64,000 nucleotides of DNA from Acephala macrosclerotiorum (lineage: Eukaryota; Ascomycota; Leotiomycetes; Helotiales; Mollisiaceae): contig MU119354.1 of assembly GCA_014904845.1 (NCBI GenBank), positions 62,001 to 126,000 on the forward strand, given 5' to 3'. Positions 11,803 to 24,937 of this stretch are shown one piece after another; within the stretch, counting starts at the first letter, position 1; the number at the start of each line of letters is the position of its first letter. The position numbers were made by a program, and so were the translations under genes. Under the pieces are notes generated by a model. That model was not told the DNA's origin. It was given only the letters and a program-made list of their open reading frames with translations, and did no database searches.

Positions 11803-13587
11803 CTACCACCCCTGTCCAATAACATGACTATTCCTCATATACTCTTGCAAAATCTCCCCCTCTAGCTCCCCACCAGTTTTCACCTGCACAACTTCAGTAT
11901 GAACCCTCACCCCATCCCCCCTCTCCAAATCCATCCCATTGTCGCTCGTCCCCGTACTCCCACTGCTATCACTCCCACAATTCTTAAATTGTAACTCTGG
12001 ACTGTCGCACGTCCTCACATCCATATCCCTATCCATATCTTCGCTCGCACCTGGTGACTTGAGAGCTTTCTCATCTGTGTTGACGGTATTATTATCGTGT
12101 CGGGAGCGGGTGAGGATGATTGAACGGTTGTTTGTGCGGTTTCGGGCGGAAGGGTTGTTGGAATTAGAGTTGAAGAAGTTGGGGACGTAGCGGGCCCAGG
12201 AGGAGAAGTTTTCGTGGGCTTGGCTGGGGCTGGGAGAGGATTTTTGGACTATATAGCGGGAGAGAACTGTGGTCGTTAGTGAAGAGTCCAGGGACAAGCC
12301 CGGGAGCATAAGCAGGAACGTGACGGGGATTGAGCTGAGGAAGACATACCTGGGAAGGATGCGCCTAGGGTGTACATCAAAATTTCGATGTCGCACATCA
12401 TGACAAAGGCGGTCTCTTGGTAGAATCCTTCGTCCGCTTCCGCCGTTCGAGTCTCATATGCGCCGTAAATTCCAATGATGCTAACTTCTTCAGCATGTGT
12501 CCCGATGCAACACAGATGATCGACTTACCAGGTGATCGTGCCTAGCAGGGTTGCACAGAACACCATCTTCAAGATCCGGCGTTCGTGGGTTCGAAGCTTG
12601 AGGCGACTGAGGATGTGGAGGGGCACACTCATGATGGCGAGGTCGATTGGTATACTCACGCCAATCCATACTGAGGATACCGTCAGCTATCAAACACTCA
12701 TTAGGTACATCGAGGTACGTACGATAGCGAAAGATGTCGAAGTTAATGCAAGAATCAGGCCAGACACTCCACAGGAAATTGCTCAAGAACGGCTTGCAGT
12801 TGGTCATCCATGAGATTGTCATCGTCAGTCCTAGACTAATGATGAGGGTACAGAGTCCATAGACGCAATATCTAAGCTTTTTGTGATGGGTCGTAACTAA
12901 ACGGCGTTAATACATCGTGAAGAGCGAGTCTTGAAGAGAGGTGACGTACGGATTTGGAGGAAGCAAAAGCACACCGACAACTTGATAGATGACACCACAA
13001 TGTAGTAGCCAACCCAACCAAGTAGGTACTATCAATGTCAATGAGATGGTCGAAAGCAAGAGAAAGAGCCAAAAACTTACGTGCCAATGCATTGGTCTCC
13101 AATGTTCTTTTACATTGACCATATAGAGTCCACTTCCGTAAACATTTGTCCCAATTTGGCTGACAGTGAATGGAATCAGTATCAACTGCAAGCTATTAGT
13201 CACTGGGAATGCTCGTAATCTCATCAACATACTCCAGCAAAAGCCACCCATCTATCATCGCCACGAAATCGTTTGAACTTCACCCATCGATAGCCTGTCC
13301 GAGATACAATCACAATGACTAGGTACTTGTCAGAATCAAAGGCTTCGCGATACTGTACACAACCATGGAGACCCGTGTAGAGTTCATGTTCTCGAGAACA
13401 TCTTCATGATGGTAGCCTTACATGACAAAGTATTGCAAACACAAATTGTGACCAATTCCATCCGTTGATGCCAAAGAGGGGCAGGCGCGTTCGGGTTGTA
13501 CTGAGCGACATAGTCTGTGCCATTGGTCACGGTCCCGGTGAGAACCATACAAGTGCTGGTAACAGAACACGAAGTATTGTTCGGCAT
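11803..13587 (-). CDS. fungal rhodopsin-domain (7TM) integral membrane protein
   Basis: Eight exons: 13422-13587, 13233-13318, 13081-13185, 12950-13028, 12723-12896, 12529-12670, 12350-12480 and 11803-12266. Together they give 448 residues in phase. The extracellular N-terminus has several N-glycosylation sequons. Helix 1 runs into SRTGYRWVKFKRFRGDDRWV, then come SQIGTNVYGSGLYMVNVKEH, WVGYYIVVSSIKLSVCFCF, LRYCVYGLCTLIISLGLTMT, WIGVSIPIDLAIMSVPLHIL and CATLLGTITCIIGIYGAYET. The order matches the large fungal rhodopsin-domain family of plasma-membrane proteins. A polar, Ser/Asn-rich cytosolic tail of about 150 residues follows. The ligand is unknown. Family members often occur in many copies and some in secondary-metabolite clusters, but no such cluster is visible here. 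Confidence 0.85.
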
Positions 13588-15719
13588 CTTTTCTTCAAGG
13601 CCGAAATCTGGTCTTGAACCAGATCGTGAACCTCATATCAGATTGAAAGTGTACGTCCAAAAATTGTCTTGGCATGTCCCCATCCTTAAATCGAGGGGAT
13701 GCGATAATATGAAGGGAGTACGACACCAGGAGGAACTGACGCAAGTACGTATTAATATCGTAATCCATGTCGTGCGATAACGTGAGACACTATGAAGTGT
13801 GGTGGGTGGCCTTAAGCGACAGGCAGGGTCGACCCACACCCGGAAGTGCACGTTCAGCTCTGTCGCGGTAAAGCATGTCACTGGACGTCCCCATCTTCGG
13901 GCTGCAGCTGTTAATGACCGCCTGCAGGTGTGATCATTGAATACTTAAGCGCTGTGGTATTGCTCAGTCAGCCCTCTGAAGGCTGAGAATGAGGCCGGAA
14001 ATACGTCTCCTCTCACCATCGTGTTCTTCTCATCGCGACAGCGCGACAGAGAGCCAGTATCTTGTGGCTTTGCTGGCGTGGGGGGACAGACTGATAAGCC
14101 GGTGAAAGCCCTCTAAAAACGATGCATAACGGAGAAATGGTCCTGAATACCTGCAAGAAATACCGTTGAAGAGGTGGTCGCCGTGCCGCTCGGCGGGTAG
14201 CGTTTAGAGACCATTCCCCTTTGCGTCCGTCGCATATCAACGACCGAACAATCAAATCATGTTGTGCACCGAGAGCAAGGGTGGGTGCGGTGAACGGTCC
14301 TAGGATGTACCAAAGGCTCGAAAAAGTGGACTAGACGGAGCAGGATGCCAATTATTGACACGAGAAATCGCAAGCTCCTTCCATTTTGAGCAGCTTTGCT
14401 CCGGCGCAGGAGCGTGTGCCCTTATCGATCGTGGTTGCCATCTTGGATAGAGTGAAATTGAGTTTGAGAGAAGTGTCAGGCACATGCTGAATGCCTTCTG
14501 CTGAGGTGTTGCAATGGTTGATGCGCATGAGGCGGTACAGAGAAGAACTTCGTGGAGAGGGGATGGATTTTTGTGTGAAGAAGGTCGGATAAATGTAAAG
14601 CCGACCTGACAACCAGAGTTAGTGCAGTCACGTGCCATTTAAGAAAAGAGGTTAGGAGGAATGCGTCAAGCCAGATCTTCATTCATATTGTCAACGGGCT
14701 AAGTATCGTGTACACAGCGATGATTGTTTGGAAATTTTGCTTGTAGCTAGCATCTCAGCTGCCCAACTTCCCAACTTCCCAATTTTGAAAGTCCCTGGTC
14801 AAGTTATACTGTTTCCATCAGATCACTGCATATCGTCTTATCGCTGCTGCTGAGGTCCTCATACGGCCAACCTCTTATCAAGAACTGACTTCGATACCTG
14901 GCTGCTACACTTCCCAGTAGAACATATAGAGCAGTTTACGCAATTTAATTTCTGTTTGTTTCACAGTCCTTGTAAGGTATCTTGGCTTTTGTCCGTGTGC
15001 ATCTTGTTCTCAATAAATGGCCATGTTGATTCAAGTCTACAGACAAGAGCGTGCTCAAGGCATGCCAATATCTACACAGGAGCACGTGTCTCAAACCCTT
15101 GATGTCTACTCTTGAAAGACCCTCGTCAAATAGTCAAATTGACCACGAGACTTGTCATGTATGTATGTCTCGGTCCGGAAAATTATCTGCCCAGCTTTAA
15201 GGCTATCCTTTTGACGCATTGTCAAATCGCTCATCGTGTCCAGCCTGACAAGCGGTGCATGGTTGCCCGTGGGGACCCCAAACACTATCTTCCTTTCCAA
15301 ATCTCTCCTAGCGAGCGGAGAAGTTGTGGCGTTACGTCTCCGGAGGCCAAGATCTCGGCGGACTGGGCGGAACCGTCGTCCTATGAACTTCCGCAGCCTC
15401 GCTGCGGGGTAGCTTGGCGGAAAGTTGAAGCTTCATGAGAACCAACAATGTTTGTCAGAAAAAGCCCTAGGTTACGATAAGCTACACGTTCTGAACTTTT
15501 GGATGGCCTTATATACCTGTACCAATTGTTACAGAATGGCGGTGCCAAGGGTAACATATCTCTTTGACGTGATATTGATGTTGGAAGAGGGGCAGACGAG
15601 GGGTATAAAGAAGACTCGAAAATCCGTCGCGTTTTCGTTTTCCTCAGGTCTAGTACTCATCCCAAGACATATCTTTTGACTATCTAAACTTATCCTTTTG
15701 TGCCTGGGGCTCTCAGACG
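13588..15719. other. long intergenic stretch
   Basis: About 2.1 kb between the divergent 7TM and transporter genes. It contains three overlapping open frames at 14300-14680 without family resemblance or codon structure. No RNA gene or repeat recognised. The 3' part probably holds the transporter promoter. Confidence 0.45.
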
Positions 15720-17583
15720 ATGTCCGCTACCAACGAGCTAGCAGATCTTATTGCTAAGGGCATCATTCCAACTGCTAAGCAAAGCTTAGGAGACCTCTTC
15801 AAATGGAAGCAACGAGTAGTCGTCACAAATGACTTCGGAGAATCAAGATGCGAATGGCAAAAGCCTGAACCTCTTCAGAATCCCATCAGTTTTTTCGCAC
15901 AACTCGGTGCTCGTGATGTAAGCCGACACAAGTCTTCTTCCACTTCCACAACGCTAACATATTCAGTGGCTATTCCCCACCTGCGGATTCTTAGCATGGA
16001 CAGCAGACACCTTCGACTTCCACGAACTCTCAATCCAAACCGTAAAATTCGCCGCCTACTACAAAGATTCCGACGCCAACATCATAACCTCCATCACGCT
16101 CACTCTCCTCCTCCGTTCCGTAGGCGCTGCATTCTTTGGTCTAGCAGGAGACAAGTTCGGCAGGAAATGGCCTATGGTAATCAACATGATCGTGCTCGGC
16201 ATCCTCCAGATCGCGACCATCTACACCAGGACATTCCAAGAGTTCTTAGCAGTGAGAAGTCTCTTTGGTCTGTTCATGGGTGGGGTTTATGGGAATGCCA
16301 TTGCAATGGCGTTGGAGCATTGTCCTGTCAACGCGAGAGGGTTGATGTCTGGTATCCTGCAACTGTCGAAAGTCAGGGGTCGATGCCCCACTCTGGAAAT
16401 GAGGATCGGCAGGACATGATAAAGGACGGCATTCGGACTGTAAAATAATGCTTCAATCAATCAAGATTGATCACTCACAGCACCTCCGTCTGACAGCAAC
16501 AAGGTTATGCATTTGGCTATGTGCTTGCTGCTTGTGCCAACTTCGGTGTTGGTGGAGCTACGGAGTCTTGGAAGGTAAGTGACGCTTCTCACCCAGTTTC
16601 AATCCAAAGCCGTGATCTGATATTATGTACAGACTGTCTTCTGGGCAGCAGCCGGAATCTCCATAGCAATCGGTCTCGTCCGAATCTGCTTCCCAGAAAG
16701 CAAGCAATTTCTCGAAGCCAAGAAGAACGGCCACAAGCACATCACCGCCGGCGCCTTTTGGAAAGAAACGAAAAGCATGCTTGCCAAAGAGTGGAAAATG
16801 TGCATCTACTGCGTGATTCTCATGACATGGTTCAACTTCAACAGGCATGTTCATCTCTCCATTCATCCCATGTTTCCAGCCTCTCTCGCTCCTCAACCCA
16901 GTCATCCCAGACAAAGCTAATTATCTTCAGCCACACATCCCAAGACTCCTACACAACATTCATGCGCCATCCAAAGGCCTCTCCAACACCGCCGCCTCCC
17001 GCGCCTCAATATGGATGAAAGTAGGCGCCTGCGTCGGCGGCTGCATAATCGGCTACCTCTCCCAATTCGTCGGTCGTCGCCGCGCCATGATCGTCTCAGC
17101 CATCATCGCAGCTTGTCTAATCCCAGCTTGGATCATGCCCATCACCGAAGCTTCATTGTCAGCCTCTGGATTCATGATTCAATTCTTCGTCCAAGGAGCT
17201 TGGGGAGTCATTCCTATTCATCTCAATGAATTGTCGCCTGCCGCTTATCGATCGAGTTTCCCGGGTATTACTTATCAGCTGGGGAATATGATTTCTAGTC
17301 CTAGCGCACGATTGCGATTGCGCTTGCTGAGGCTTATACGGTGAAGGGTGTCACTGGTGGGAGGGTCAAGGCTTATGGACCTGTGATGGGCATTGCTACC
17401 GCGATTATTGCTATGGGTATCGCGGCGACGGTAGCGGTGGGACTAGAGAGAAGAGGCAGGAGATTTGAGGATGAGGCGATTGCTGGTGCAGGAGTGGCAA
17501 TTCCAGCGAAGGATATTGAGGGAGGTGATGATGATGTGGAGGCGAAGGGAGCTAAGGAGCATATTGAGATGGCAACGAAGTAG
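15720..17583 (+). pseudogene. Jen1-type carboxylate/proton symporter (MFS), two frameshifts in the last exon
   Basis: Exons read as 15720-15917, 15967 to about 16369, 16497-16574, 16633-16844 and 16931-17583. The protein is a clear MFS carboxylate permease of the Jen1 (lactate/pyruvate) family: WTADTFDFHELSIQTVKFAA, LAGDKFGRKWPMVINM, GLFMGGVYGNAIAMALEHCP, FGVGGATESWK, YLSQFVGRRRAM and WGVIPIHLNELSPAAYRSSF. The intron after exon 4 has a GC donor (AG-GCATGT). The second intron lacks a convincing donor. In exon 5 the frame shifts at about 16971-16976 (after TTFMRHP, before GLSNTAASRASIW) and again at about 17308 (before IAIALAEAYTV). There are no internal stops otherwise, so the damage is recent or the shifts are sequencing errors. 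Confidence 0.75.
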
Positions 17584-17799
17584 CCTGTGTCGCGAAATGC
17601 TCCCTACTTGACCAAGGCACGTTCGAGGTACGGATGAATTGTTCGCGGCGATCGAGAGGCAAGCATGGGCACTTGCATACAGGTAAGCAGGCGAGATTCA
17701 GGCTGCAGTGCAGCAACGCAAGTTAACTTGATGAAATTATTTCTGAACTTGGAAGAGGACCTGACTTGAAGGGAGGATGTGCTTCGATACGACATTTTA

Positions 17800-20700
17800 C
17801 TAATGTGCTAGTTCTTTTCGCTTCTTCATTACTGGCCCCTCCCCGGTTACATCCTCAGAAATATCCTCTATAACTCTCTTTCCGAGGCTGTTAGGTCCGA
17901 TGTGCTTGTGTGCGTCATATGCCGTCGTTGGGATTGAACTCTTGTCTCTATCAAGTACCGCTGGAAGTTGAAAATCGGGAATCTCCTTTGTTGAATAGGT
18001 CTCTTGGATTGCTTTATCAAGAACAAGCCGCAGATTCCTGTGACTTTCCGCTGGTACGAGTGTGGAGTAGCTTTTCTCGAGGGTTAATGATTTTGGCAAT
18101 CGTGTGATCTTTTCTTCTCGAAATTCGCCATTGGCACGCAGCGTTTGTAGCATGACTGAGCCACTGTCAAGATCTTGTGTTAGGGCAGACATCTGCAATT
18201 GCCCCTGAAAAGACGTGAACTCGGGCATTCCTGAGACTTGAATGGCTGTCCCTTCGACCCCTGGCTCTGTCTCGGGACGCGGGAAGGAATCTTGAGTGCC
18301 CAACACCGTCTGTGGATCCTGCAAAGTTCTCGACGGTGAACTTCCGTCGGTGATAGCAGACAAAAATGAATCAAGATGGCTGGTAATATTCAGGAATACA
18401 GGTTCTCCTTCCCTCTCATGACTTGCTATGAGGCCGTACAGAAAGTTTCCACAATTCGAGAACCTCATGTGGGTGAGGGGATAGTCGCAGATGTTGATTA
18501 AGGCTGCGTCTATGTCCCGTCAGCAAAGTACTCGTTTCCGTCTTCGAAACAACATGTTACCGTTACTTGAAACTCGCCACAGACTAGTTGAAGTTTTCAT
18601 CGAAATAGCTAAGATTAGCTTGTTTGGATGAAAAATCACAGTATGTGACGCGTTACCATCCAGACGAATACCTGTAGTCGCAAGTAGCTGGAATTCTGGG
18701 GAAAGTGGGTCATTCCTCCTGTGAACATCTAAAACCCATACTGCGTTGAACCTGAGAGCGTCTGGTGCGCTCTCACCTTTAATGACTGCGAGGTATTGCT
18801 CGTCGGGACTAAAGTAGCATCGGAACCATTTATGGCAGGAATTGGGAGAACTGTTTTGTGAATTCGTACTGATGCCCGAATTGTAGAAGTACTTTGGTTT
18901 ATTAGGATCATTTAGCATCCTTTCATCCCAGGCATTAAAGCGGCACCGAGGACCGAACAGGAGGTGCTTCAAAGCTTTAGCTTGATGAGGCGAGTCCTGA
19001 ACCTGAATGATAACCCCCATAATAAAGGCTAATCGCAAGGAGGAAGACAAAGCAACCGGAAACCGAAATTCTCGTGGCCGGTTCAAAGTGAGCTTGGTGC
19101 TCAGGACTTTCTCGGCGGGCAGGAAGAAGCGATTCTTTGTTTTAAGTTTCATGGATTCCAAACACCAGATTTGATAGAAGACAACCCAGTTTGTTGGATG
19201 TGGAAGGTCCAGTATCGCAGAGGATCCGTGTATTGCCCAGGCGTTCGCCTTGGAAGGACTAAAGTAAGTACCTCGATAAGCATGCATCCCCTTCATTAGT
19301 CAAGAAAGGGGGGGGAATGGCAAAGACTCACTCAGCAGGCCATACCCGAACAACACCCACTTCTTTTCCGTTCGAAGACACTTGTGAGGCAATTAAGATT
19401 GTGCCAGCGTCTGCATTAGAAGAGAGCCAGTTGATTTTCGCCGCGGTGGTGCCGACCCAGAATTCGCAATCCGTGAGTGCGTTTGTACTCGGAGACCAGA
19501 TCTCATTGGGTTCAGAGACTAGAATATGGCCCCACTTCTGGTTCAGGTGGGAGAGGTTTCGACCTAGCCTTTGCAGAGTTTTGGCCAAGTGGACCAGTTC
19601 CGCTCTTTGCGCCTCCATGGCCTTCCTAGCAGCTCCCTTAATTATTTCTGATAGATCAAACAGTGAAGGTGCGATTTCGAAAGTCCACGCTGCCTCTATC
19701 CACAGAGTTACCAGCCGTTTCTCTGTAGTAAGCATGAGCAGAAGTTGCGAAAGATCTTTGCAACCTTTACTCGAGAGAAACTTTCTGCCCGATTTATCTC
19801 CAAGTCCCTCCTCAAAACCTTGACGCGCGTGAAGCGGCCAGAAAGCTACAACGTAAGAGAGAAAACAATATCGCATGATGACAGATTCTCTGTTGCAAGT
19901 GATCGAAGAGTCTCCGCTTAGTGGCTCATGGGGAACCTCATTCAGGAGATACTCCAAGCACAAATTGGCAGTTGAACAATGTGCTGCACTCAATGAAACG
20001 GAGAACACGGACTCTTGAAGCAGTGTTAAGTATTGTGCCACTGAGAGATGGATGAATCGCACCGTATGGTCATGGCGAATCTCAACTAAAGGGCCACAAA
20101 GTTGCATCAACGATTCCTCGAAAGAATCCATGAAGTCCTCGCTAGTAGAATGTCGGTGAGGTTGAACGGCTAATGCTGTCTCCATCAATGTTGTTGTCCA
20201 AGGCCGTTGCGCTGCTGCCAGCCATCCGAACACCTTGCGAACCTTTTCATACTGACTTTCTGGAATCCTTTTTCCAAGATCGACCAATATCTTCCCAAAT
20301 AGATTGTCGAGGCCTTTGAAAGACTTCTCCTCTTCGACAATTTCTACACGCTCGCTTGGCGTTAGAAATGGGGACTGGAGATACTTGATTATCAGGTCTG
20401 CCCAAAGAACAATTGAATCGGAACGTTTTGCCAGCCTATTTACGAGGTCGTCGATGCTGTCTAGGCCATAAAGTTTGCCTAGCTTTCCTCTTTGTAGCAG
20501 TGAAGCGATTCCAGGTCTGACAATAGCATGTATCTCAGTGATATTTGTGTTTGATTTCAACTTCATATCAAAGGGCTTTTGACCAATGATCGCCGAAAGC
20601 GATAAGTGAGTGCGAGAGAGCAGGACAATTTTGCAACTCGTGCCTTCCGCACATTTGCGGAGAGAGATCAGGAACTCCTCCCACTCTAAACACTCATCGA

Positions 20701-22478
20701 GGCCATCAAATATGAAGTACGAGCCGTTGAGTCGCTGAAGGTATATCCGTATCAAGGACTCCAACGACTGAGGAGACGCCGACATTTGTCCTTGGGTTTC
20801 GTCTTTCATCATCAAAGCTGCTAGGTCAATAGAGGTGGGATTATTCTTTTGCGAGAAGAGAAGTTGAGCTGCAATCGATTGGAGTGCTGTAAATCGAGGA
20901 TATCTATCTCCTTGTTGTTGATCAAAGTAGAAGTATGCCGTAGGAGTGATGATGCTCGGGTCGGATGAGGGACCAGATACTCCAGTTCTTCGACGCAAGT
21001 CTTCAATGATTCGGGTCGACAGTATGGTTTTGCCGTATCCGGGTTTTGCTTTTGGATCAAGACTCAGCCACACCAGGGCAGTTGATCTCGAATTAGAGCC
21101 AACTCACCTGAAATAACGAGAACATTCTTGGCAAAAACACTTCCTTGCGTAGGGTATGGAACTTCCTGTTCTAGCCAGGACTTATACTCGGGTTGGTCAA
21201 GGATCCATAGCCACGTGTCTGGCAGACGTTTTCCTTTCGCTGCTTCGTAGGGGCCTGTCCAGTTGGGAGCCCCAATCCATTTCTGTAGACTTTGCAGCTT
21301 GTTGTCTGTTGTAGATGTTAGTTGATGTCTTTGAGAAGTTCTAGAAATATGGAATATCAAGTTTGAGCCTAACCCATGATTTTTCTCTGCTCAAATGTCT
21401 GTTGTTCCATGAGAAGATCTCTATGCTGCGAGTTCTTGACACGTTCTAAATCCATTGCATTGAAGTGCATAATTAGCTCCTCAGAGTACACATTTTCGAG
21501 ACCTGCGTCGAAGTCTTGTTGGTGTCGCTTCAAGCGTCCTAATATCTCTGAGAACCTTTCGTCAAATGGTGTCCAAGAGAGATCCCAAATGATGGTAGCT
21601 TTGTACCACAGCCCTGTAATTAATCATTAGCGAATGCTGCTTTTCAAGTTGAGATGCTGAGCACCAACCACGCCGTCTCTTGGAGAATAGTCGGCACGCA
21701 TCATGGCAGAACTGCAAGATGTCCACGTAGACAAAAGACAGCGCCTTGAAAAGGCATTCATGTGTTTCACGCCAAGCCGAGTGTTTGATTCGGCTATTAA
21801 TGATTTTGATCTGGGTAGAGTAATTTGGCAGATTGCGTCCAAATTCTTGGAACATCTCCGCTAGTTTCTCGAAAAAGCCAGTGAAGTGGCTACATAACTG
21901 GCGTGGCATCAGCTGAACCCCTCAAGTTGTGTCAAAAGTCATACCTGGAACACGAGTCGAACAGCTCCCCAGGCTATTCCAGACCATTCGGGATGCGTGG
22001 AGACAAAAATGTTGACAACTTCGAAGAAAGGATCCATGGATTTCCTGAAATGGTCAAGCTTTTTGCATGCTTCCAGGAGACGAGAGGTCCGGTGTGAGTT
22101 CAATTGAACAATATGCTGCTCAATCGAAGCAACCATGTCCTCAGCATTGTCTAATGTCTGAAATATTTCTCTGTCCTCATTAGGGAGCTCATCGTAAAAA
22201 CGCTTCGCAGCGGTCGCAAATACCGCTTCCGCTGACCGATACCTAAGGTTGTGAGCCTAAGTGAAATTCCCATTGGGAGATATTAGATAACTTGCCGGTC
22301 TGTCATCGAGTCCTTCTTCAATACCGCCTTTATCACGGCATGTTCTCTTCGATAATTTCCTAGAGGAAGTGGAGTTGGAGGATCGAGGAACTGATGTTCA
22401 CGGGGCTGGGCGTCAGCGTTCCTTTTTCGGGCTGTCGTGTTACGCGCCACGTTTTGGGCTTTCTTTTAGGCTCACGAC
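17800..22478 (-). CDS. NACHT-type NOD-like receptor with DUF7708 N-terminus and propeller-like C-terminus
   Basis: Exons: 22296 upward (open to 22478), 21945-22242, 21669-21897, 21374-21613, 21108-21305, 19332-21048, 18567-19258 and 17800-18509. The phases close and give at least 1364 residues from the first in-frame ATG (22306). The true start may lie upstream, because the open frame extends to 22478 through REHQFLDPPTPLPLGNYRRE without an ATG. The N-terminal domain is the DUF7708 helical type (FVSTHPEWSGIAWGAVRLVF, FVYVDILQFCHDACRLF). The NACHT part has Walker A AKPGYGKT near residue 330 and Walker B YFIFDGLDEC near 440, then helical and winged-helix-like parts. From about residue 840 short repeats (AKINWLSSN, CYFSPDEQYLAVIKG, HTVIFHPNKLILAISM) suggest a degenerate WD-like propeller. 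Such cytosolic STAND ATPases are linked to non-self recognition and cell death. Intron 1 has a GC donor. Confidence 0.85.
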
Positions 22479-22991
22479 TCAGCCTCGTTACCGCCCCCAT
22501 ACAAGCCACCAAATGAAGCGAATTAGCTCAAAACAAAATGGTCAGCGGCCGATTCCCCGCTACATGGTGGTAACGACTCTTCGATTTATCATCCAATTCC
22601 ACCAAAAGAATGAGGGTAACGGGTCCAGAACCGTGATCCGATGGCTACGGTTGGGGCCCATGCTCCTCAACGCTTGAAATATGTGGCAACGTTCGAGGGC
22701 CTAGAGCACGTCGCCGCCGTCATCACACTCATGCCCTGAGCTCATTGCACTCCCAAACTAGTTGATTGGCAGCGGCACAAATGCTTGAGGATTAAACTTG
22801 TGTTGACCCATTAACATCTTACGGATCCAGTTGTCGTCGAAGGATCCCGAGGGAAGCCTCTCCGAAGAGAATTCAGTTCACGAATTTGAGAGTAGTGCGC
22901 ACACTACCCGAGCCCCATTCCAAGACGAAGCAAGGAGTGAAGACCTCTTCAATAAGTACTTCGAAGCTTGGGGAGTCTGGTGACTCGTCAG
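22479..22991. other. gap between receptor and decayed gene
   Basis: Probable upstream region of the NACHT gene. No intact coding region seen. Confidence 0.4.
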
Positions 22992-23990
22992 CTAGCAGAG
23001 CGAAATTGTAGTCAGAGAACTCGGCATCTCGAAGACGAGGCTGAGCAACGGCCTTGCCTCTCCGCCTGTATTTCTCGACTGTGTTCTGATTGTCGAGATC
23101 TTGATGGCGCCAAAGAGTGTAACCATCGTCACCCGCGCTTGGTAATCGACAAAGACCCCAGACCCTTCGGATCCTTCGACTTCGGAACGCGAAAGGACGG
23201 CCATCTTGTTGTTAACCAATCCAAAGAACCACTTCTGAACTGGCAGAGTTGAAAAAGTATCCTCGAGACGGTATGCACACCGTTTCCAGTTCTTCTCGTA
23301 AGCTGCATCTACCTCGACTAGGATGGGAAGTTTCACCTGGACTTCGGTTTCCATGGTGGAACCGAATTGGTTGAAAGGATGCAGTTGGACGATCTTCCTG
23401 TTTAAGTCTTCCTTCGGTGAAACAGGCAACTGCTAGTGTGTGGGAAGATTGGCGAACTGCTTTAGTCGAAAATCGTCCAATGTCCATATAGGATCAGCTC
23501 GTAAGTTTTTAATATCGCAGATGCTCGATGGGATAGTTGACAAGAGCGTCTGTTCGGTCGTGCGCCACTTCCAATAATCTCTCTTGTTGAGATCTGCGGT
23601 GAGGAGATATCAATACTTGTACTCCAAATGTGATGTTCAGGCAATTGTAACTGAGATCATGGTTGAGAGATCTCATCGATCAATGTCATTCAAAGACGAG
23701 AAAGTTTCCAGTAACCAGTCACCAACTCTAAACTTTGCCCACACGATCAAATACCCCCTGAAGCGATGGCACATTGGACTTGTAAGGTCTCAAAACTAGG
23801 AAGCTGTCATACGCAGCCTGTAGTGCCATTCTGAGACATTGTACTTCTATATATTTACCCAAATTTGCGTACTCGCGGAATAAGTCAAAGTCTGCCTGAA
23901 TAGTCGTCCACAGAGGCGGGCAGATTTTCCCTACGGCATTCACCAGCACGACATCAAAGAAACCTGTAGGATGAACATTGCCTCGTTGAA
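22992..23990 (-). pseudogene. decayed gene of unrecognised family
   Basis: Several stretches read like real protein but in different frames and with stops between them: LVNAVGKICPPLWTTIQADF and CLRMALQAAYDSFLVLRPYK (near 23760-23950), LLETFSSLNDID, LEYKY-stop-YLLTADL, RDYWKWRTTEQTLLST, then a longer open piece (22992-23429) with EDTFSTLPVQKWFFGLVNNK and GVFVDYQARVTMVTLFGAI. One of the stops (in LEYKY-stop-YL) sits where Trp would read naturally, as expected from TGG change. I do not recognise the family. It may have been the 3' neighbour of the HET gene or an independent gene. Confidence 0.4.
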
Positions 23991-24200
23991 GTTGATTTGC
24001 TTCAGCCTTATGAATTAGCGCACGTCTAATTCGCCCACAGATTTTCAGTCGGACGTAGCGAGTTTGGTGCTGATTTCTACAACATCACACCTGGGGATGA
24101 ATGTTTGTAGACTCCTGGGATCCTTCATCGATTCACAAGAGATTGAATATACACTAGATACCCATGGCCAAGTTGGTGCTCTCCAATAGTAACACCGTTT

Positions 24201-24935
24201 TTAACAAGAAGATCGTTGTCCTTGCCTCCTTTTACAGAGATTCATACTTTGCCACAGGAGATCTTGCAGCAACGTATCTTCCCAAAGACCAGCACGACAA
24301 CGACCGCGTCTGCATAGCTGCATCTGCTTTGCCAAGCCTGAAAGTTCTGGAAACACGTCGTATGCCTTGGTCAACTTTAGTGTTGTGAACTCCTCAACCA
24401 CGAGACGCCAATGACAACTGATAGTCTGTGTGTCCGATGTCCTCCTAGTCCCTGAAAGGATGGATGGGATTTTGAAATGAGTCGATTTGAGCTTTAAAGA
24501 ACGATTGTAGACATTCCCCCAATGTCCACACGCACAAGTCCTGAGTTCGTTACAATCCCAAACGAGTTCGTCTCGGCAAAAATGAACCACTCGAGGAGCT
24601 AGTAAACGCTCTTGAAAGGACCACGCTCGCGTTAGGGGCGGAAAATTGATTGGAGCGGATAACACGAGATGTTCAAGCATGGAGCGCACGATAAATTCGA
24701 ATTGCTGTCCTTGGTGGTAATATTTCAGAACGTAATCGCAAGTGCCGAGAGAGGGCCTAGAGACGAGCCCGCCACGATAATCCGGAGATTTAGCGGCTGC
24801 GATTGTTAGATACTAGTTTTGATATATAGACGCTATCTTTACGGACTCTCTCGCCTAGTCTAATAGGTCGTTCTTATTGCAAAAGTCAGCAAACGGGCCA
24901 AGACGTGTATTGTTCGCGATGCTCACCTGGATGAT
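24201..24935 (-). pseudogene. decayed HET (heterokaryon incompatibility) domain gene
   Basis: The readable core is the second half of a HET domain: ARESVKIASIYQN-stop-YLTIAAAKS, then FPPLTRAWSFQERLLAPRVV and HFCRDELVWDCNELRTCACG, then RGRCRAGLWEDTLLQDLLW. These are the SIY..S.LTI.A and TRAWT.QE..L..R.. motifs of the family. Stops at 24855-24857 (TAG before ARES, where DW is usual, so TGG to TAG) and 24813-24815 break it. The N-terminal half is missing: the reading ends at the AT-rich island that begins near 24940. Intact HET proteins trigger cell death after fusion of unlike strains; this copy cannot be functional. Confidence 0.75.
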
Positions 24936-24937
24936 GT

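Noticed and set aside
14300..14682. Three overlapping minus-strand frames, one with a hydrophobic start
   Set aside because: No frame stands out in composition, there is no consistent intron and no family resemblance.
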